Assembly (NCBI GenBank): GCA_017535785.1
Contig: JAFXTN010000014.1
Coordinates: 1 to 64,000, forward strand
DNA: 64,000 nt
DNA from: Butyrivibrio sp.
Lineage (GTDB): Bacteria > Bacillota > Clostridia > Lachnospirales > Lachnospiraceae
Reading direction: 5' to 3'
Every line of letters starts with the position of its first letter. The first letter of the stretch is position 1. Below are positions 61,279 through 64,000 of the stretch, piece after piece. A program made the position numbers and the translations under genes. The notes beneath the pieces were generated by a model. It saw nothing but the letters and a program-made list of their open reading frames with translations, did not search any database and was not told the DNA's origin.

Positions 61279-62421
61279 ATGGTTATACTTGATCAAATGA
61301 AGGTGGAGATTCAGAATCTTCGCGGAACTCTTGACGAGGTTACTGCGTCACTTGATCTGAACTCCAAGAAAAAGATAATAGAAGAGCTCTCACGTGAAAT
61401 GGAAGAGCCGGGCTTCTGGGATAACGCAGAGAAAGCCAATAAGAAGACCAAAGACCTCAAGACCATGCAGGATCTTGTTGCAGGTATTGAGAAGCTCAAC
61501 AATCAGTACGGTGATATCATCGATCTTATCGATATGCAGAACGCAGAGGGTGTGGACGATGATGATATGGCTGCAGAGATCAGAGCTGAGCTTGATGATT
61601 TTGAGAATACTCTTGAGAACATCCGTATCAGCAATCTTTTGAACCAGCCTTATGATAAATATGATGTAATCTTAAGACTTAACGCAGGAGCAGGCGGAAC
61701 AGAGGCTTGTGACTGGGCGAACATGCTTTATCGTATGTATACAAGATGGGCAGAGCGCAAGGGATTTACAACAGAGGTTCTCGATCTTCTTGACGGAGAC
61801 GAGGCGGGGATCAAGTCAGTTACTTTCCAGATTTCCGGAACCAATGCTTACGGACTTCTTAAGTCAGAGCACGGTGTTCACAGACTTGTACGTATCAGCC
61901 CTTTCAATGCGCAGGCCAAGAGACAGACATCTTTCGTTTCCTGCGACGTTATGCCTGATATAGAAGAAGACGTTGATATCGAGATCAATCCTGATGATCT
62001 CAGAATTGATACATATCGTTCAAGTGGTGCCGGCGGACAGCACATCAACAAGACATCATCCGCTGTACGTATCACACATATCCCTACCGGTGTAGTTGTA
62101 GCTTGTCAGAATGAGCGTTCACAGTTCCAGAACAAGGACAAGGCTATGCAGATGCTTAAAGCTAAGCTCTTCATCATGAAACAGGAAGAGAACCAGGCTA
62201 AGCTTGACGGTATCCGTGGTGAGGTAAAAGACAATGCGTGGGGCAGCCAGATCCGCTCATATGTACTTCAGCCTTACACAATGGTCAACGATACACGTAC
62301 AGGATTCAAGGCATCCAACGCTGACGGCGTACTTGACGGAGAGCTTGATCCTTTCATCAATGCATATCTTAAGTGGCTTGCTACAGGTGGTAAGCCGGTT
62401 GGAGATACAACTGAAGAATAA
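61279..62421 (+). CDS. prfB: Peptide chain release factor 2, without programmed frameshift
   Basis: A 380-aa release factor that recognises UGA and UAA. The tripeptide anticodon SPF lies in RISPFNAQ (near 207-209) and the catalytic GGQ in SGAGGQHINKT (near 250-254). In most bacteria prfB has an in-frame UGA at about codon 25 that is bypassed by a +1 shift at CTT-TGA. Here the equivalent place reads CTT GAT CTG in a continuous frame, so the autoregulatory frameshift is absent. GGAG lies upstream of the ATG, and the gene is coupled to secA. Confidence 0.96.
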   Translation: MVILDQMKVEIQNLRGTLDEVTASLDLNSKKKIIEELSREMEEPGFWDNAEKANKKTKDLKTMQDLVAGIEKLNNQYGDIIDLIDMQNAEGVDDDDMAAEIRAELDDFENTLENIRISNLLNQPYDKYDVILRLNAGAGGTEACDWANMLYRMYTRWAERKGFTTEVLDLLDGDEAGIKSVTFQISGTNAYGLLKSEHGVHRLVRISPFNAQAKRQTSFVSCDVMPDIEEDVDIEINPDDLRIDTYRSSGAGGQHINKTSSAVRITHIPTGVVVACQNERSQFQNKDKAMQMLKAKLFIMKQEENQAKLDGIRGEVKDNAWGSQIRSYVLQPYTMVNDTRTGFKASNADGVLDGELDPFINAYLKWLATGGKPVGDTTEE

Positions 62422-62427
62422 AATAAA

Positions 62428-62457
62428 AGTCGCTCGATATTCGAGCGACTTTTTTTA
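62428..62457 (+). terminator. Terminator of the secA-prfB unit
   Basis: The perfect 10-bp stem AGTCGCTCGA/TCGAGCGACT (62428-62437 with 62441-62450) with a 3-nt loop is followed by seven Ts. Confidence 0.93.
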
Positions 62458-62502
62458 TGCAATGCGTACGGCTGAAACAAGCGACATGCCGTCTTATCTT
62501 TC

Positions 62503-63585
62503 TTATACAACCACAACGCAGTTACGTCCTGAGTTCTTGGCCTTATATAGCGCGTGATCTACGTTCTGGATAGTCTTTGCGAAGTCTCCCGTGTATTTGG
62601 ATATTCCAACCGAAATAGTGAACGGTACCGGAGTATCTTTTGACACCTCGATATCACGCCTAAACTGCTCCATGCGGGCGCAGGCATTGTTCACATCGCA
62701 GTCCTTTAAGATGATGATGAATTCCTCGCCGCCGAAGCGGATGACGTAGTCATCTTCATGCGTCTGCTTTGAGAGCATCTGTCCCATATAAAGGAGAGTC
62801 AAGTCGCCTGTGTAGTGACCGTGCTCATCGTTGACCTGTTTGAAGAAGTCGATGTCGAGCATCGCGATCGTCACAGGCTCTTTTGCATCTATAAGAGCAT
62901 TCTTCGTTACAATCTTTTCAAGTAAATGTCTGTTATAAACCTGCGTGAGCGGATCCGTTACCATGGCAAGCTCAAGCTTTTGCTGAACTCTGTAGTGATC
63001 GAGGTATACAAGTGTCAGTAGGCAATGTGAGAAGAATACCGCGATCGCGCATGGGATCTGAAGTGAGATTATAATGTCGAGATTTTCGTAGTGATTGAAT
63101 GTGTTTGAGATAAGTATCTCCAAGATGAATGCCACGGATGAAAAAGCTATCTCACGCGGCCTTGATACGAAACCCAAGGTCATGAATATCAGGTTCATGA
63201 TGATAAAGCCTTCACTGGCGTGGACCTTGATATCAAGGTGGTAGATCGACCAGATTGTAGCGATGACAACGGCGTGGCCGAGTATGTAGTCTATAAGGAC
63301 AGTCGTCGTTCTTTCTTTGGTATTGTTGGTCACCACAAGAAAAAGTATGATAAAAAAGATGATCGAAAATCTGGGAATGAGTGTGGGAATAAAACTTCCG
63401 TTAAGAAAGTAATCGGAAATGATATAGAGTAGGGAGCATACAGAACCGGCAATAAGGCTGATCCCAACATAGTCCTGATAGTAGTCGCACTTAGACTGAT
63501 AGAAGTCCTCAAGGTCTTCGTGGGTCATTGTGCGATAATCTTTAAATAATGTCATTAACGATTTGGCGTTCGTAATTATTTTCAT
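62503..63585 (-). CDS. Membrane diguanylate cyclase (GGDEF domain)
   Basis: A 360-aa protein with six or seven N-terminal membrane helices (about 30-190) and a C-terminal GGDEF domain (about 200-358) that makes c-di-GMP from two GTP. The active-site loop is RFGGEEF (GGEEF variant, fully active in known enzymes) near 281-287; the metal Asp lies in AMLDIDFFKQVND. The inhibitory I-site RxxD expected five residues before the loop is not present (it reads QTHED), so product inhibition through that site is unlikely. GGGGGATG upstream of the ATG. It converges on prfB and is monocistronic. Confidence 0.93.
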   Translation of the reverse strand: MKIITNAKSLMTLFKDYRTMTHEDLEDFYQSKCDYYQDYVGISLIAGSVCSLLYIISDYFLNGSFIPTLIPRFSIIFFIILFLVVTNNTKERTTTVLIDYILGHAVVIATIWSIYHLDIKVHASEGFIIMNLIFMTLGFVSRPREIAFSSVAFILEILISNTFNHYENLDIIISLQIPCAIAVFFSHCLLTLVYLDHYRVQQKLELAMVTDPLTQVYNRHLLEKIVTKNALIDAKEPVTIAMLDIDFFKQVNDEHGHYTGDLTLLYMGQMLSKQTHEDDYVIRFGGEEFIIILKDCDVNNACARMEQFRRDIEVSKDTPVPFTISVGISKYTGDFAKTIQNVDHALYKAKNSGRNCVVVV

Positions 63586-63661
63586 TATTGTTCATCCCCC
63601 AATCCTATTTTACTAGCTATAACGTAATTTAGGAAGAGAAATCTAAAAATTTTATAAATAT

Positions 63662-63705
63662 TATAAAGAAAAAAATAAAGCCCCTTCCGGTGCGCCGGAA
63701 AGGGC
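63662..63705 (-). terminator. Terminator of the partial reverse-strand gene
   Basis: GCCCCTTCCGG (63680-63690) pairs with CCGGAAAGGGC (63695-63705) with one mismatch-type pair and a 4-nt loop. On the reverse strand it is followed by TTTATTTTTTTC. Confidence 0.85.
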
Positions 63706-63713
63706 GATTGTCA

Positions 63714-64000
63714 TCAGTAAATTGCTGTTACATCAGTGATATCCTTATCATCAACCTTAAACGACCAGATGGAGTGGCCTTTTATGCGGTGTTCGGTAAG
63801 GAAGAATGTGTCGTCCACATTCGAAATGTAGTAAGGCGTTCCACCGCCTATAAAGTGGTCGGCGTACACATCCGTGTACTTGCCTTTACTAAGGGCTTCG
63901 AGTGAATCTGTCTGAACTATAGTTGCCTTATCCTGTGCGCCTGCCTTATCCGTTGAGATTGTTATAAGAAAGCCCTTGCCGGCTTTTGTGAGCTGGACCA
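63714..64000 (-). CDS. C-terminal 95 codons of an unidentified gene (cut by window edge)
   Basis: An open reverse-strand frame runs from the window end to the stop at 63714-63716. It encodes about 95 residues, beginning VQLTKAGKGFLITIST and ending VDDKDITDVTAIY. A terminator follows 9 bp later, which supports a real gene end. The fragment is beta-strand-rich with many Thr/Asp residues (GGGTPYYISNVDDTFFL) and has no motif I recognise. An extracytoplasmic or lipoprotein C-terminus is possible. Confidence 0.6.
   Translation of the reverse strand, partial: VQLTKAGKGFLITISTDKAGAQDKATIVQTDSLEALSKGKYTDVYADHFIGGGTPYYISNVDDTFFLTEHRIKGHSIWSFKVDDKDITDVTAIY

Noticed and set aside
61279-61360. Frameshift site in prfB
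   Set aside because: The reading frame is continuous from the ATG with a good ribosome binding site, and no in-frame UGA follows the CTT codon.
63690-63905. 71-codon forward frame near the window end
   Set aside because: It is antisense to the reverse-strand frame 63714-64000, which has a proper terminator after its stop. The forward frame has no ribosome binding site.

Overview
The window reads as a chromosomal segment of an anaerobic, low-GC Firmicute of the Lachnospiraceae type (Butyrivibrio/Pseudobutyrivibrio-like). This is inferred from gene content: the ptb-buk terminal butyrate pathway, RNase J, the SdpR/SdpI pair, YesM/YesN-type two-component genes, AraC-controlled alpha-galactoside utilisation, and strong AGGAGG ribosome binding sites. 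I cannot name the species from sequence alone.

Layout. 1-5.6 kb: tRNA-Val and tRNA-Leu, then a potassium-uptake operon (ktrB, ktrA, a small membrane protein, a KdpD-like kinase and a KdpE-like regulator). It ends at a 25-bp exact copy of the tRNA-Leu 3' end, so the operon sits between two att-like repeats. 5.6-9.1 kb: accessory genes (anchored hydrolase, lipoprotein, Phd/ParE module with a short toxin, acetyltransferase). 9.1-13.4 kb: RNase J, an unassigned ~175-nt leader RNA, and a UbiA-family prenyltransferase paired with a GT-C-like membrane protein. 13.4-14.4 kb: an sdpR-sdpI pair with twin operators. 14.5-23.2 kb: an alpha-galactoside locus (AraC regulator, two different GH36 enzymes, a three-gene sugar ABC importer). 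23.2-27.6 kb: a reverse-strand sugar oxidoreduction operon (zinc dehydrogenase, aldo-keto reductase, FucU), a divergent AraC regulator and a methyltransferase.

27.7-37.8 kb is a visibly AT-richer cell-surface polysaccharide cluster: four GT or GT-associated genes, a HAD-domain protein, a beta-propeller-like protein, a Wzy-like polymerase, an AGE/toroid-like protein and a Wzx-like flippase. It has no initiating sugar-phosphate transferase and no chain-length regulator. Next come an AAA/DUF4143 ATPase behind a perfect inverted repeat, a membrane protein and a further GT2. 41.6-48.2 kb is a reverse-strand eight-gene run that looks like sulfur acquisition: cysK behind an attenuator-like hairpin, an SsuABC/TauABC-like importer, a DUF4418 protein with a MacB/FtsX-type exporter, and an acetyltransferase.

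48.4-51.6 kb holds a thioesterase and ptb-buk. Between them lies the most unusual structure in the window: four 38-bp dyads (CACAGATAA-N20-TTATCTGTG) at a regular 74-85 bp period. 51.7-58.6 kb is a YesM/YesN-type system with a complete TRAP transporter and a second TRAP binding protein. 58.7-64 kb is housekeeping: secA, prfB without the usual programmed frameshift, a membrane diguanylate cyclase, and the 3' end of an unidentified gene.
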